A stretch of 64,000 bases of DNA from Amaranthus tricolor (lineage: Eukaryota; Streptophyta; Magnoliopsida; Caryophyllales; Amaranthaceae): contig NC_080051.1 in NCBI RefSeq assembly GCF_026212465.1, positions 20,697,446-20,761,445 on the forward strand, in the 5' to 3' direction. The translations under genes and the position numbers were made by a program. The first letter of the stretch is position 1. Each line of letters begins with the position of its first letter. A model generated the notes under the pieces. That model was not told the DNA's origin. It was given only the letters and a program-made list of their open reading frames with translations, and did not search any database. Shown here piece after piece: positions 1 to 12,768 of the stretch.

Positions 1-2554
1 GAGTTCTATGGGCTTTTCGAGTTGCAAAATCATTAATAAGAGTATCAACATCGATCTTCTCCATAAAATCTTTTTCCATTGATAAAATTGCAAGATTATT
101 CAATCGCTCTTGTGACATTGATGACCTCAAGTAAGTTTTGATCAACTTTAATTTTGAAAAACTCATTTCGGTTGATGCCACAGTCACCGGAATTGTTAGA
201 AATATTCTATAAGCAATAAAAAATTTCACATGGATAACAATCTGCAGATTTGACAAACTCAAAAATTTCAGTTGCTGACATTACATTATTTGTCAAATTA
301 GATTGTAACACTTTCAATTATAAATAAAGATCATTTAAATTAACATCTGAAGAATCTACATGGGAAAAAGTAGAGTTAAAAGTAACACAACGTTCTCTCA
401 ACTCATTTTCATCTAATTATTTTAACTTGTTTGAATCAAATTAAAAATGCAAAGATATTTTGAAAGGTTTCTAATTGCTCAAATCTATTTGCGAAAGAAG
501 TAATTGCCATATCCACAAGAACCAAAACATACTCGACCCTAAATAATTCTTCAGGTGACTGATTTTGTTCATTGTCTAAATTATTTTCACCAAAATGTTT
601 TTTTCTAATAACATGACGCTTTGTTGGAAGAATAGCCTCTACATCCATATCAAGTGCATTATTTTTAGCAATATTCATGCAAGAAATAAAACCTTCTTCC
701 CTAAACTTTTCAAAAAATGACACCATACTTTTTACTTGTTCAATGGTGGTGTCAATACACATAGATTTAGATTGCAATTTTTTGCTTACCTTATTTGTAA
801 CAAATAAAAATTCATACCAAATTATCATACCAAGCAAAAACTCAAAATTTCCAAGTGCATTATACAAAGACTCCGCTTCACTCTTTGTCTTTGCATCATT
901 ACCACAAGAATCATATAATTTTGACAGAGCTAACCTTAATTGGGGAGTTTGAAATCTAATTACTTAAATACTTTTAATTCGACTCTCCCAACAAGTATTA
1001 GATAAACACTTAAGAGTAAGTTCGGAAACATTGTGAAGCAAAATTTTCCATCTTTTTGTAGAACCAGAAAATAACGTGTAAAGGTGTTGAACAATTCCAA
1101 AGAATGAAATAGCTCTAGTGCAAGAATGTGTCATGTCGCTAAGAGATAGATTTAAACTATCACAAGCACAAGGCATATATAATGCTCTCGGGTTCATTTC
1201 AAGTAAACGCTTTTCCCTTCATATTTGAGCCATTATCATAACCTTTGCCCCTTATGTCATTAATATTAGATCAAGAGACTTTAAAGCGTTTTGCAATCCT
1301 ACAAAAAGTCCTAATCCTAATGTATCATCCACCTCTAAAAACTCTAAAAAGTACTCTTCAATTTTATTTTTGGATATATTCACACAACTTATTATCAAAG
1401 TCATTTGCTCTTGATGAGCAATATCCGGGGTACAATCAAGAATTATTGAAAAATATTTAGATTCTTTGATTGTTTTGATTATAATATTTTTCACACTATG
1501 GGCCAATATAGAAATCATTTCATTTTGAATGTTATGCCCAAGATAATGATAATGGATTTCACGATTCTTAATGCATCTAACATGATCTTGCATTATAACA
1601 TCAAATTCTGCAATCATTTCAACCAATCCTAAGAAATTACCATTACTATCTTGATAAAGTTTTTCATTTGATCCTCTCAAAGGCAAATTATATATGAGTA
1701 GCACAACATTTAAGAGCAGAATAAATTCTTAGTATCACTTGTCTCCATCGTTCTCTCTCTTTTGCAATAGCTTCTTGTAAGTTTTTATCAATTGTTTCAT
1801 TTTTATTCAACCTTACCCTTAACTCATTTCAAGTAATCATATTATTCACATGTCTTGCTATTTTCAAGTTGTTTGAGTCTCTCACTAATATGTTTCCAGT
1901 CCTTTAATCCTTCAGTTGACAACAAACAATACTAACAATTTTAAACAATCTGCAACAAAAACAAAATACTTTATCAACATATTTAGAATAAATCAACCAT
2001 TTTCTATCACTAAGCTCATCATTACTCAACTTTCTATAAAAATGAGCATACGAAAATTGTCTATTGTAATCATCACAAGGAAAATCAATGTTTGACTCTC
2101 TTATAGGCCCCTTCTCAACTAAAATGTCTTTTAGAGTATTATCAAGATTTGCCCAATTTGAAGGATCATAAATATCCAAATAAGGACTATTATGATCATT
2201 TGGCATATTATCTCGAATATCATTTGACATATCATTAGGCACATTGTGTGGAATACCATTAAACATATCATTAGGCACATTAGTTCGAATATCATTGGAC
2301 ATATCATTTGGCACATCATTTGGCATATCATTTAGCTCATCATTAGTCTCATTTTGGACATTATTTTCATTTTCATTTTCATTTTCATTTTGGACATCAT
2401 TGTCATTTGGTGAATTTACTGAATTAGTCTCATGAGAAACTTCATTTTTAACAACAAATTTGTGAATAGCATCTTGTTGTGATTTGATTAACTCTTCATT
2501 ACGCTTTCTCTTCTTTCTTTTTGCATTTTCGAATAAATGTTTTCTAGGCATCAT
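1..2554 (-). pseudogene. Decayed hAT transposase, TTF-type zinc finger / ZMYM1-like, 3' end at window edge
   Basis: Pieces of one hAT-superfamily transposase lie in order on the minus strand. 2554-1904 holds the N-terminus: a basic start with a KRKKRKR run, an Asn/Asp-rich spacer, then a Cys-rich TTF-type zinc finger region (CFCC). 1704-1252 holds the DUF4371-like part, with the family motif [18 protein letters not shown] and the stretch MIAEFD. The motif [16 protein letters not shown] continues near 1260-1209 in another frame. 1197-964 and 867-436 carry the RNase-H-like core. 120-1 carries the C-terminal dimerisation region (MSQERLNNLAILSMEKDF). Several frameshifts and stops separate the blocks, so no full protein can be made. 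The start is probably the Met at 2554 or 2551, since the family begins with a short basic stretch. I could not find terminal inverted repeats; one end may be outside the window. Confidence 0.8.
2192..2416 (-). repeat. In-frame Asn/Asp minisatellite inside the hAT N-terminus
   Basis: Degenerate units of about 12-15 bp encode repeated PNDMSND / PNDVPND / NENENE blocks between the basic N-terminus and the zinc finger of the decayed transposase. This is a low-complexity expansion within the reading frame. Confidence 0.75.
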
Positions 2555-3780
2555 ATATGCAAATTTTAAAGATTGAAACAATAACACCTGATATGAAGTA
2601 TTTCTTTTTCTATGCAATAACTCTAAGACCTTTAAATTCGGCTATAACTTGAAAATTATAAAATTAGTGAGATATTTATTTATATAGTCTATTACAATTA
2701 TACAATATACATGATATATTTAAAAATCAAATATCCAAAAAGTCAAAAACATTCCATTAAAAATCAAAAACATTCAAAAACCAATTCCACTACTAGTATA
2801 CTATTGTCTATTAAAAATCAATATATTAAAATAAGAAATTAATTATATAAAAACCAATTCCATTTCCCATTCAACAATCAAATAACATACTTTCTCAAGC
2901 AGGGTCTTCAAAACTCAGTTGACACCAGTGACCAGACGAAGTCACGTTTCAAGAACAAAAATACAAAATTCAATGATTTTTCCACCAAAATTAAGGAACA
3001 TACAATTAACACCAAAATGAAATTTAAAATAACCAAATTTTGTTTCGAAAAAAATAGATTTATAACAGTTAATACCAAAATGAAATTCTAGATTTATTTA
3101 AACCGAAAAAAACATTTTATTTATAATCATATTCAAATATAATTTGAAAAATAAACAAGGAAAATTGACTTAGAATAATTCAACATTTTATTGATTTTTC
3201 TACAATAATCATAACTCTCGATTAACCATGAATAAACTCAATTTTAGGATCATTTACACAAAAAATTATTGCCCAAATAGCGATAGTTTTTTGCAGGTTA
3301 ATTGCTAAAAAATAAAAAAGTAAAAAAAATAAAAACACATAAAAAATTTAAAGTTAAAATAAAAAAACTTATTTGATTTCGCTTTTTAATTTTTCAATTT
3401 TTTTGTTTTTTATAATTTAATTTTGTATTTACTTTTTACTTTTTTTATGCAAAATGACCTGTATTATAGGTAAGAGGTTACTCTGATGCATTCTGAGCAA
3501 GCACCACGTATAGTTAAAATATTCATATTTATTAAAAAGTTAAAATTATTGTAGAAAAAGTTGAATTTTTCTGGATAATTTTACCAATAAATAATTAATA
3601 ATAAATAATAATTTCATTTATTTACAGTAACCGTACCAAATAAATGAATTTATTAAAAATAGACAATAATTAAATTTATTTTTAGATCAATGAAAATTGA
3701 TAATCCATATTTTTGACAATTAAAAAATCAGAATTCAGAGGGGCATAAGCGTCAATTAAAATCAACGGACTGGATGTAAT
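2555..3780. other. AT-rich intergenic spacer
   Basis: No gene found. The stretch is very AT-rich, with short A and T runs and several near repeats of a 'taccaaaatgaaat' phrase near 3010-3090. It probably includes the 5' terminal region of the hAT element and the distal promoter of RPP2. Confidence 0.5.
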
Positions 3781-3792
3781 CTCATACGTTAA

Positions 3793-3845
3793 AAACCCTA
3801 GAATTATAATAGCCTCGAAACCATTCTCTTCTTCTCAAACCCTAA
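3793..3845 (+). promoter_or_regulatory. Two telo-boxes and pyrimidine-rich start region of RPP2
   Basis: AAACCCTA occurs at 3793-3800 and AAACCCTAA at 3837-3845, separated by a CTCTTCTTCTC pyrimidine run. Telo-boxes near the start site are typical of plant ribosomal-protein and translation genes. Transcription probably starts near 3820-3840. A 5' UTR intron seems to follow, with a donor at 3899 (CAG|GTATC) or 3891 (CC|GTAAGC) and an acceptor at 3978-3979 just before the ATG. Confidence 0.6.
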
Positions 3846-3980
3846 ATTAGCCGAAATCGAGCAGACACTCCGTTCTTCGAACCCCAAACCGTAAGCAGGT
3901 ATCATTGTTGTGTCTTCATAAATTTCAATCTGTTTTAGGTTTCCTTTTTGCGGTTATATGATTGCAAGTTGCGTTGCAGA

Positions 3981-6711
3981 ATGAAGATTGTTTGCGCTTA
4001 CTTGTTGGCTGCTTTGGGAGGAAAATCCAGCCCAACTGTCGATGATGTTAAGGATATTCTTTCATCAGGTGATTCCATTATCTTGATCATCCATCAGCGC
4101 ATTCATCGATTTCCTTTTTTGTGTATCATAATTTATTTTGAATTCATGACGAGCTCGTGACATAATTGGCAGTGAGATTTTGTAAGTTTATTGACATGAG
4201 TTTATGGGAAGTATGAACTATTTATAATCATCGATCGTCATAGTTTTGATGAACAAGTACTTATTGTCTGCTATTTTGCTCGGTCAATATGATATTGTAT
4301 TAGTAGTTATAACGATTAATTTCTTGATAGTTTTTCGTGCATTCTGGTAAATACATGTGTTTAGATTACTGTGTACAAACTCAAAGGGAGGGAGAGAGGA
4401 AGTGTAGTGTTTGGTTAGGTTGCCACAGTTGGGTGTGGACGATAAAGGGACCATCTGAATACTATAACACAATGAGATTTCGAAGTGAAGTAATCGTGTT
4501 CACTGCTCAAGATGCATCAAGGGCAGTTCTCTGTGTTGCATACGTTTTAGATTGGTACTGGTTAGGAAATTGAGTGTACATAATTTTTCGATTGTTCTCT
4601 TGGTGGTGATGAATGTTATGTTCTTATTTTTGAATGGTGGACTGTGTAACTCATTGCCAATGGCCAATGCTATAACATATTTGGTTAACCTCAGGGTGTT
4701 TAATTTGGTTATTGTTTGATTTGTTTGATTGGTGTACCTGTGTAGTTTTGTTGGAATCTGAAGAGTTTATTCTGTTGGGTTTGCTAGATTGTTTTTTGAT
4801 GGAGAAACTATTAGTAGGGATGCAGATATTAGACTGTGATGCAAATAAATGATCTTTTTGCGAGTATGATTGTGCTGACCTTTAGTGACTTAAAGGTCGA
4901 CTGTGTATTTTCTATAGTGGTCCTCAGGGCCGATGCCAAGAATTTACATTAATGGGGCCAAATAGCCAATGTACTAACAAAATGATTACAGTCGAGTGAT
5001 TGATACACTAGCAAATGGCCAATGTACTAACAAAATAATTATAGTTGAGTGATTTATACACTAGCAAATTAAATATTGTTGAACGATCCATATACTAACA
5101 AAATATTTCAAATTTCCACTACTCTAACATCTTTACTTTGTTTTATCTCTTTAATTATATATTATATATTATGCATATTTTATATTAGTATAAATCAGCA
5201 AAGGGGCCGGATCAAAATTACAATGAACCGCATTTATGGACCATGGGCCCCTCATATGGCTTCACCCATGCTGATCCTTTTATTTGCCCGTTTGAAATAT
5301 TGTTGAGCATGATGTACAAATTATTTTTCGACTATGTATTGCATGGAGCTCTCATAGTTTTGGGATTAAGGTTTTGAAATTGATGTTGATTGCAGGAACT
5401 AGGAAACATAGTCATCTCCTTAAATGCACCTCAAATGTTTGTGTGGTGTGCATACATGATTAACGTGTGTTGCACAAAATGTTGTGATGTGCATGATATG
5501 ATTAAGTGCACATCACACTTGCGTGTGTGCTGTAGAAACATTCCCTCAAATAGTTGTGTACTTGTGTGCTAGATACTCACTTAGGCTGGATTTTACTTTA
5601 ATAGTATCATGTACTCATTATGTTTTCCTCTCTATGCCTTCCGCTCAATTACTACTTTTAAGGGCCAGATCAGAATTTAGATAGGAGCGTGGTGAATCTT
5701 AAATTGACTCCAGTTATTCGTTTATATATACATGCTTTAGTTTAGTGTTGAGTTCCACTCCTTGTTGACGTTTTCTCCTAATATTAGTGGCAAAAGTTTG
5801 TTATATTTCATTTTTTGTAAGTTGATATATCAATATCAGTTATAATCATGTAAAATACAATTAAAAAACCGACATTGTCTCTTAATATTAATGGCCAGAT
5901 ATTGTTATCTTTCATTTTTTGATAATTGAAATATCAGTTATAATCATGCATAATACAATTAAAGAACTGATTCACTCACGCTTGTGACTTGTTACTTTGC
6001 GCTATTGGCTATTCTAAATTACTAGTTGGTTGTCGCACAATGTAGCACTTTAATTGAAGTGAATAGTTTTGTAGTTGATGATAGGAGCCTAACAGAGTTG
6101 GAGTGTGGTTGGGGAGTTGAACTTATCAAAGTTAGCACCATTTCTAGGTTAGTCAAATTGCAAAGTACTAATCAGAGAAAACATCAAAAAGTTGCTTGTT
6201 TTATGCCAGGAATGGACCTTTATTTTTAACCAAGTAGATTGTTAAGAAGACCATTGCGTTGTATGTACATTAGTAATGTGTTTGCTTCTAAATTACTGCA
6301 TATTTTATTCGTTTAACTTTGCCTCAATAATGACTGCTGACTAATGTAATCCTCATTGCAGTTGGTATTGAACCTGATGAGGACAGGCTTCAGTTGTTCT
6401 TTGACCAGGTCTCTGGTAAAGATCTAGCAGAACTAATTGCTGCTGGAAGAGAAAAACTTGCCTCTGTACCTGCTGGTGGTGGCGCAGTTGCAGTAGCAGC
6501 TGCTCCAGCCGGAGGTGCAGGTGGCGCTGCTGCAGAGCCTGCAAAGGAGGAGAAGGTCGAAGAGAAAGAAGAATCCGACGATGTAAGAAATTAATTACGC
6601 TAATTAAATTTTGTTAAAACCACCTTGCTAGATCTTGGATTGTCAATACGTTTACCTTACGCAATTTTCTTTTGATATTTGCAGGATATGGGTTTCAGTC
6701 TCTTTGATTAA
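3981..6711 (+). CDS. RPP2: 60S acidic ribosomal protein P2 (3 coding exons)
   Basis: The gene encodes a stalk protein of the large cytosolic ribosomal subunit, which pairs with P1 and binds P0 to recruit elongation factors. Coding exons: 3981-4068, 6362-6582 and 6685-6711 (336 nt, 111 aa, usual P2 length). All junctions are GT/AG and keep frame. The N-terminus [19 protein letters not shown] and the block [23 protein letters not shown] are the P2 dimerisation domain. An Ala/Gly hinge ([11 protein letters not shown]) leads to the acidic tail, which ends in the conserved DDMGFSLFD; the last 8 residues sit in their own exon. The start is fixed by family homology and follows directly after a 3' splice site. 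The first coding intron is long (2.3 kb) and holds two tandem duplications. The gene looks intact. Confidence 0.95.
4965..5110. repeat. 53-bp tandem repeat in RPP2 intron
   Basis: The phrase gccaatgtactaacaaaat begins at 4965 and again at 5018 (period 53). A third, diverged unit follows to about 5110. All units share 'gagtgatt.atacactagcaaat'. Confidence 0.75.
5779..5970. repeat. ~104-bp tandem duplication in RPP2 intron
   Basis: Two units starting near 5779 and 5883 share 'ttgttat.tttcattttttg', 'atatcagttataatcatg' and 'aatacaattaaa', with moderate divergence. Confidence 0.7.
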
Positions 6712-7580
6712 GTGGGCTTTACATGAAATTATTGTCTTCTAAATGTATTTCAAGTTTTGTTTTTTTATTGAGTTGTCTTGGATTTTATTTGGAAGATTCA
6801 ACAATTTCTTCTACCTTGTTCTTGAGTGGTAATTGGCAGACAATTAGTTGTCATGTTGGATTGTGTGATCTGTTTAGTGATCTTATATAGGAGTATAATT
6901 TTACTTTTCCTCTTTGGCAATATTCTCCAAATTTGGCTCGACAGTTTTTCATTCATTGTATGAATCCTTCCCAAATTGATAAGATCATCATTGGCGACAG
7001 CTTGGTCTGTTGGTCAATGACGGGAATACAAATCAAGTAATGAAAAATTTCTTTTGCTTTGAACATTGTTTGGATATCATTTTGGTTGATTTTGGAACCA
7101 TTTCGAGGGACCAGAATCTATAATTATGCAACAACCGGTTGGAGTAATTTGCATTTATCAAATATTGTAGCGTGCATTATTCTACAGGTTATGACTGGAA
7201 ATCTGAAATTGAATATATATTTGGTATGTTGCTTGATGTAGTGAAAGAGTATTATTATTATTATTCTCAACTCTCTTGAGGCTTTAAGGTCATCATTGAA
7301 CTAGTTTGCCAACTGTCAAGGAAGTAACTAACTAGTTCTTTTGAGTGTAAAATTTGGATTAGTTTATGTTTCAAGGAGACAGACCAATAAACATAAGAAT
7401 GAAAAATAAACTAGTGTTTTTTTTTCTTTTTTGAAATTATTGCATCTTTTTTTATTTGATTCAAAACAAACAAACAAAATGGTTTAATTCTGTGCCCTAG
7501 TGCTTCAAATTTCTACTAATTGTTACCTTTTTGGTTCCATTGAGTATTTAACTTAGATTTTAAATTATGAGTTTTTTGAG
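6712..7580. other. RPP2 3' UTR and downstream spacer
   Basis: The T-rich sequence after the stop is consistent with a 3' UTR to about 6900. Beyond that I see no gene; there is a short (ATT)n run near 7250-7265. Confidence 0.4.
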
Positions 7581-7582
7581 TT

Positions 7583-7680
7583 ATGTGTACCTTTGTTTTT
7601 TATTAATAGTTACATTTTACTTAAAAAATTTTTATATAAAAAGCTGAAATGTAACTATTAATAAAAACGAATGTGGTATA
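7583..7680. repeat. Small hairpin / mini-MITE
   Basis: The left arm, containing tattaatagttacatttta (to about 7619), is matched by an inverted arm containing gaaatgtaactattaata (from about 7646). Matching continues outward for about 35 bp in total. The loop is about 25 bp. Confidence 0.65.
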
Positions 7681-7869
7681 TAATTTGTTTGTGTAGATTT
7701 GATTACTTTTTGATCCAACTTTATTCAAAACTTAGTGTTAGCATATTGGTCAAAAAGTCCCATCAAACAATTGATTTTTTAAATATAGATCAACACTCCT
7801 AAAAATATATATAAGGTATTCCCAGCTCACCCTTTTGCATGAATTTCATATTTAGCATAAGTTAACCCA

Positions 7870-8400
7870 AAATCTTGCATGCCTCCGTCACAAGGAAGGC
7901 CTAAAAAATATTTTTAACAACCAACTCTAATCTTAAAAATACTCATTTTAAAATCTAAAATGTCAATTTTAATACTTAAATTTTTACACCAACTATAAAG
8001 TTTTAATCTTTCTTCTCTAAAAGCTTAATTTTTTGTAATTATCAACATGAACTCTTAAAACACTTATTTCAATAATTAAAATGCTAAATTCATCTCTTAA
8101 ATTCTCTACCTCAAGTCATATTGTTCTGCTCTAAGGGCTTAACTTTATTTTTTACCTATGTACTTCAACCGTTAAATACTCATACTCATTTTAAAGCTTA
8201 AAACCTCTACTTTAAGATTTAAAGTCCTTACTTTAAGCTTAAATTTTCCTTCACTAATGGTTAATATGACTACTACATGACTTGAAATGTCTACTCTAAA
8301 GATTTAAAGTTGTCAATTCTAAAAATTAAAATATCTAATCTAAGAACTAAAATACCCATTCAAAACTTAAAAAATTATTTTTTTTAAATTAAATTATTTT
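7870..8400. repeat. Degenerate AT-rich short repeats
   Basis: Loose repeats of phrases such as 'cttaaaatactcattttaa' and 'aatctaaaatgtcaatt' recur every 25-40 bp. No coding potential seen. Confidence 0.4.
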
Positions 8401-8549
8401 TTAAAAACAAATTTTTTGATGACTTATGCAGTCGCTTCACATAAAATTCACCGCTAAGTTGATGGTAATCTATAGGCTATAGCTCAACCTAATGAATAAG
8501 ATAAATTGTTGCGGATCATTTTTAATTAGACCGACCTATTATATATTTT

Positions 8550-8690
8550 TAAAATATTGTAAGTAGACATTAAGAACGATATAAGTAGACATTTAATTTA
8601 TTGAAAGTAGGCATTAAAAATACGATATGTAAGCATTAAGGATAATGTAAGTAGATATTAAAAATACAGTAAATAGAAATTAATCTTTAA
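8550..8690. repeat. Minisatellite, unit about 22-26 bp
   Basis: About six degenerate units of the form 'tgtaagtagacattaaraata' follow each other (taagtagacatt, taagtagacatt, aagtaggcatt, tgtaagcatt, taagtagatatt, aaatagaaatt). Confidence 0.7.
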
Positions 8691-8699
8691 CGGGTAGAG

Positions 8700-10020
8700 C
8701 TTGATGTACGTCTTTCAAAGAGACGAACTTGGTAAATGAATAATGAAAGTGTTGGGCCAAACTATTTGATTTTAAGTATTAATTTTTGAGCTCTTTATTC
8801 TTGGCCCATCATCAATTGTACCAATATGATTCGTGCACTTGCCTTCTCCCACAATTTGTAAAATAGAAATAGTTTTGGACATGTAAAAGTGATCACTTTA
8901 CATATCCAACTCTTTAAAAACAATGGATAAGGGTTGCATTTGCATACATACTACTTTCAAAATAAATTTACAATTTTGAACAATAAATAAAATAGCAAAG
9001 GTTTTACACGCTACTTTTCTAACTTTTAAATTTTAGTCAAATTACTTTAATAATATCAATTGGAATATGAACTTTTGACTTCAAATGTTCATTCAAGAGA
9101 TTATAATTTAGGTTGTGTAAGATATATTTTTTGTAATTCGAGGTAGAGTTTGATGTGCATGGTATACTTTTGAGATATAATTTCTCAAAAGTTAATTTAA
9201 AATTCAGTTCTTATTTTTATAATTTTATATGCCATCTATCATGATAGAATAACTAATTTTATCAATAGATCTTAAAACTTTCAAAATCTGAAATTGTTCG
9301 ATATCCAAAAAATTCTTTTATATTATTAGGGTTAGGGGAAGAGAATTCCTTACAGATAAGAAAAAGGAGAAAATTATATTAGTTTAGTTAGTAAAAATTA
9401 AATTTTTATTATAAAGATGAAAGAAAAAAACTTTAATCATTAAGACATAAGTCATTTTTTATGATTTCGTTTGAAGAATCATCATCATTATATCCAGTGT
9501 TTCTCATTCATAGAAACTATAATCAAACTCTGAGAAGGGATGAAAGACGACCCCCAAAATTCATAGAGGAAAATTCAACCAAAGAGATTCTCGGCTTAAG
9601 TATGACGACCAGATAAAAAATTCCTGCATTAAAAGAATAAATGAAATTAAATCCACAAGTTTATATCCTACGACACAAACTAAACACGCAAACCTGCATT
9701 ATAGGAAGAAAAATACACTAAATTTGACAACTACACGCCTAGTTCTTAGTGCCTGCCTAGTAGTTCCACAACTAAAAACCACGAGTAAATCATCACTATA
9801 ATAATCTCACACGTAAGTTGAAATCTCGGATTTTAGTGGGCCTAAACTCGCATGTTATTTCAATATCTAAATTGGGACACCCTCAATAAATATTTTGTAT
9901 CCTTCAATCTAGTCTTAATTTTGCTAACTAAAGAAGTTTCCTTGCAATTGTTTGTAACAAACCCTTTACAAAAAAATGCTTTTGGAATCTCACTAATGAT
10001 GGCCATTATTATGGGAATTC
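8700..10020. other. Intergenic spacer without recognisable gene
   Basis: AT-rich non-coding sequence; small open frames show no family signature. 9480-9840 is somewhat less AT-rich but I recognise nothing in it. Confidence 0.4.
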
Positions 10021-10027
10021 CTATTCA

Positions 10028-10225
10028 TCAGAAAAGTCTTGTATAAATTTAGTCTACATTATTTTAGTCTTCATCAGCTTAATAATATAATAAGTATTTT
10101 TTAATAATTATACTTAATTGTACTTATTAAATAAATATATTTATTACTATTTTACTACATTTTAAGATTAGTACACCCTAAAATATGAAGATTAAGTCCA
10201 TACAAAATATTCTCATTTATTTAAG
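10028..10225. repeat. MITE copy 1 of a family with a second copy near 14.5 kb
   Basis: The terminal parts are inverted copies: left 'cttgtataaatttagtctacattattttag', here in parts cttgtataaatttagt and acattattttag, against the reverse complement of the right end (ttgtatggacttaat, catattttag). The core 'tacttattaaataaatatattta' recurs in the 14455-14590 copy. The ends are approximate. Confidence 0.45.
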
Positions 10226-10577
10226 CACTAGTTCTTTGTCGTTGGTTAGACGCTATACCTTGCCTCTTCCTTTCATTTATTATCATCATTAACAAGTATA
10301 TATACTTTGAATATTTATTATATACGAAGTATATAAAAATTGATATAAAAAGTCCAAACAACAAAAAGTTAAGGTTCTTCTACAAACAAGTATTCTCTCC
10401 AATAAAACAATCATAAAAAATTAGCAATGGAATATGGGGATGAGGATTAAGGAGGTAGTAAAGGAGATATGATAAAATGAATTAATTTCCTCACCCCGTA
10501 GCTTATGGAGATTTCTAACTATTATAATTTTCTCAATTCTGATGAATTTCGAACATCGGTATTTTGTACAATTACAT

Positions 10578-10870
10578 AAAATTAATATTTTATCCGTTCT
10601 GAAATACTTACTAATTTTTTATATTATACTTAGTATTGCTATTCATCATCAAGTTGATTTTATATATTGTGGTTAATGTGCAAAAAAAAATATAGTCAAG
10701 TGAAATCTTATTTGAATTTTCAAATTAATCACATAGATTCACAATATTAAATTTTTATAATTTTAAGTTAAACATAATTTAAGATATAAATAATTAAAAC
10801 TATACGTTGTGTAAAAAGTAAAATATAAAAAGTATAATGAAACAGAAACTAATAAGGTATAGGAGTATAT
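10578..10870. repeat. MITE family M1, copy 1 ('ccgttctgaaatactta')
   Basis: It starts near ccgttctgaaatactta and carries the family's internal marks: 'atatagtcaagtgaaatctt', 'ttttataattttaagt', 'aagatataaataattaaaa' and 'gtaaaaagtaaaatataa'. The same string of motifs is seen in order in the copies at 13955, 45129 and 63125. There is no coding capacity. Confidence 0.7.
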
Positions 10871-11392
10871 CAATAGTAAACGAGAGAGTATGTCAAATAC
10901 ATGTATGCTAATCTTTTTGAATATATAATTTGTTTCGAAAATTGAAAGCACCTATTTCTTATAATACAATGAATGTATTAATTTTTGTTGATTTTAATTA
11001 TTTGGGTGCATTGTATTATACAAGATGACATAGCCAACTTTATCCTAGTATAATTATACATATAAAATACATAAGAATACTTTTAAAGAGTGGGGTTACT
11101 TAATTCTTGGTTGCTTCTTAGTGGATTAATGGACCACCAAGTTTATGCTTTGCTTTTCCCCTTTTGTTTTTTAATATGGAAGTTTGTTTAATTTGCCTTT
11201 TGTAGGAGTGTGCTTGGATTTTAATTTGAATAATGTGAACAAAAAGAGATGTCACTGTTAAACTTTATAAATACAATAGAGGAAAAGGGAAATTATTTTA
11301 TGGAGTATAAATAGATTTTGCTCATAGATCAAATTTTAATATAAGGTTAAAATAATATTTATTTTCACAATATTGTTCATGTAGGATTTGTG
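10870..11392. other. Intergenic spacer
   Basis: AT-rich; no gene or clear repeat recognised. Confidence 0.35.
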
Positions 11393-11615
11393 TTCGTTTG
11401 ATACCAGCTAACAGCCGCTAACAACATTTTACATTTTCAGGATTTTTTTAAAAAAGAATGCTTATAGTTTTAGCAAATTTCAGGTTTAGTTTAAATTAAA
11501 TTTGCTATTATAGGGATTCGATTCTTTAGGAATTATATTGCTAATAGTTTTAACCATTTTAACCAGAACTGTTGATATTGTTAGCTTTTCTTTTTGTATT
11601 TTCGAACATTAATCC
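11393..11615. repeat. Putative MITE
   Basis: The left end tgttcgtttgatacc...agctaaca is partly mirrored by the right end, whose reverse complement reads tgttcgaaaatac...agctaaca. The arms are short and imperfect. Confidence 0.4.
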
Positions 11616-12768
11616 TATGTTAAAAAATACGATGAAAATAATTTTACCATTAATTTTGATGTTATGTATATTATTTTTTGGCGCTATTTAGTTTGACAGA
11701 GAACAAACTTTATAAAAGTGGCTTTTTGTTGGAACATTTAAATATTAATTAATAATTATACATCCTTTGTTGGATTTGATGAAAAACTACAAAGGGGAAA
11801 CAAAAGAGTTGATAGTGAGTAAACATAGGAAAATTATTAGTTTCCTTTCATGTTTTGGAGGAAAGATATTTACATTAGGATGGAAAACTATTTCCACTTT
11901 AAATTATTTGTCAAACGAAAATATAGAAAATGAAATAATATTTTTCGGGTTCATTTTCCTCCAAATCATATAACCAAGGTATATACTTTCTCTACCCAAA
12001 AGAAATAACTCCAAATTCAAATGTGAAGAAAATAAAGAAAATTAAATCAATTAAGTGGTAAAATATAGAAAAGTTAAAAAGTATGTAGATGAAATGAATA
12101 TAAGTAAATTCAATGTGTGAATAAAAATTAACGAAGTTGTTGAAAGTTCAAAGCTTATACATGAAAAAACAAAAATCCCACCTCGAAAAATATCAAAGCT
12201 TTAGATGTTTTATTACTAAGGACTTGGTAGGTGCTATCCTTCTTTGTTTTGTAAAGAACAAGGAGGTTTAGTAGACCATATGCGTGCTTCGGCCAGGCCG
12301 GGCTCGTGGGAGTGCAAAGATATGATAAACTTTTAGGTATCCTTCTTTCTTGTTCTCCTTTTGGGTAAATGTTCTGATTTCCATTCGCTAGCTGTGAACG
12401 TACATAACTACCAAAATTGTGCTAATTCGAGAGGCTGGTCACAGTTGTTTTACGTACTGTACCAGATTAGCACGAATTCGTGTTTTAGAGTAATGGTCTC
12501 CTCCACATCAGACAATCTACATCAATTTATTTTTGGCTTTAAAAGATAAGTATTATTTATTTTATTATTACAACAACACTTAGACTTTAGAAAATAAGTC
12601 TGAACAAAAAATAAAGAGAAGAAGAGGTAACCTATAGAATTCAAAGGAGGTTCACTACTAAAACCAATTGGTAGAAATAGAACTAGAAGTTACTCCTTAA
12701 GAATATAAAGTGACATACACTCTTTTCTTTTTTCGATGGGTGACAATTAGCATGTAGGTAATAATTAG
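11616..12768. other. Intergenic spacer
   Basis: Non-coding; open frames near 11767 and 12361 are short and match no family I know. 12180-12340 is locally GC-richer, without further signal. Confidence 0.35.

Noticed and set aside
8550..8690. Regular short repeats considered as a CRISPR-like array
   Set aside because: Units are contiguous and degenerate with no unique spacers, and the DNA is a plant nuclear genome.
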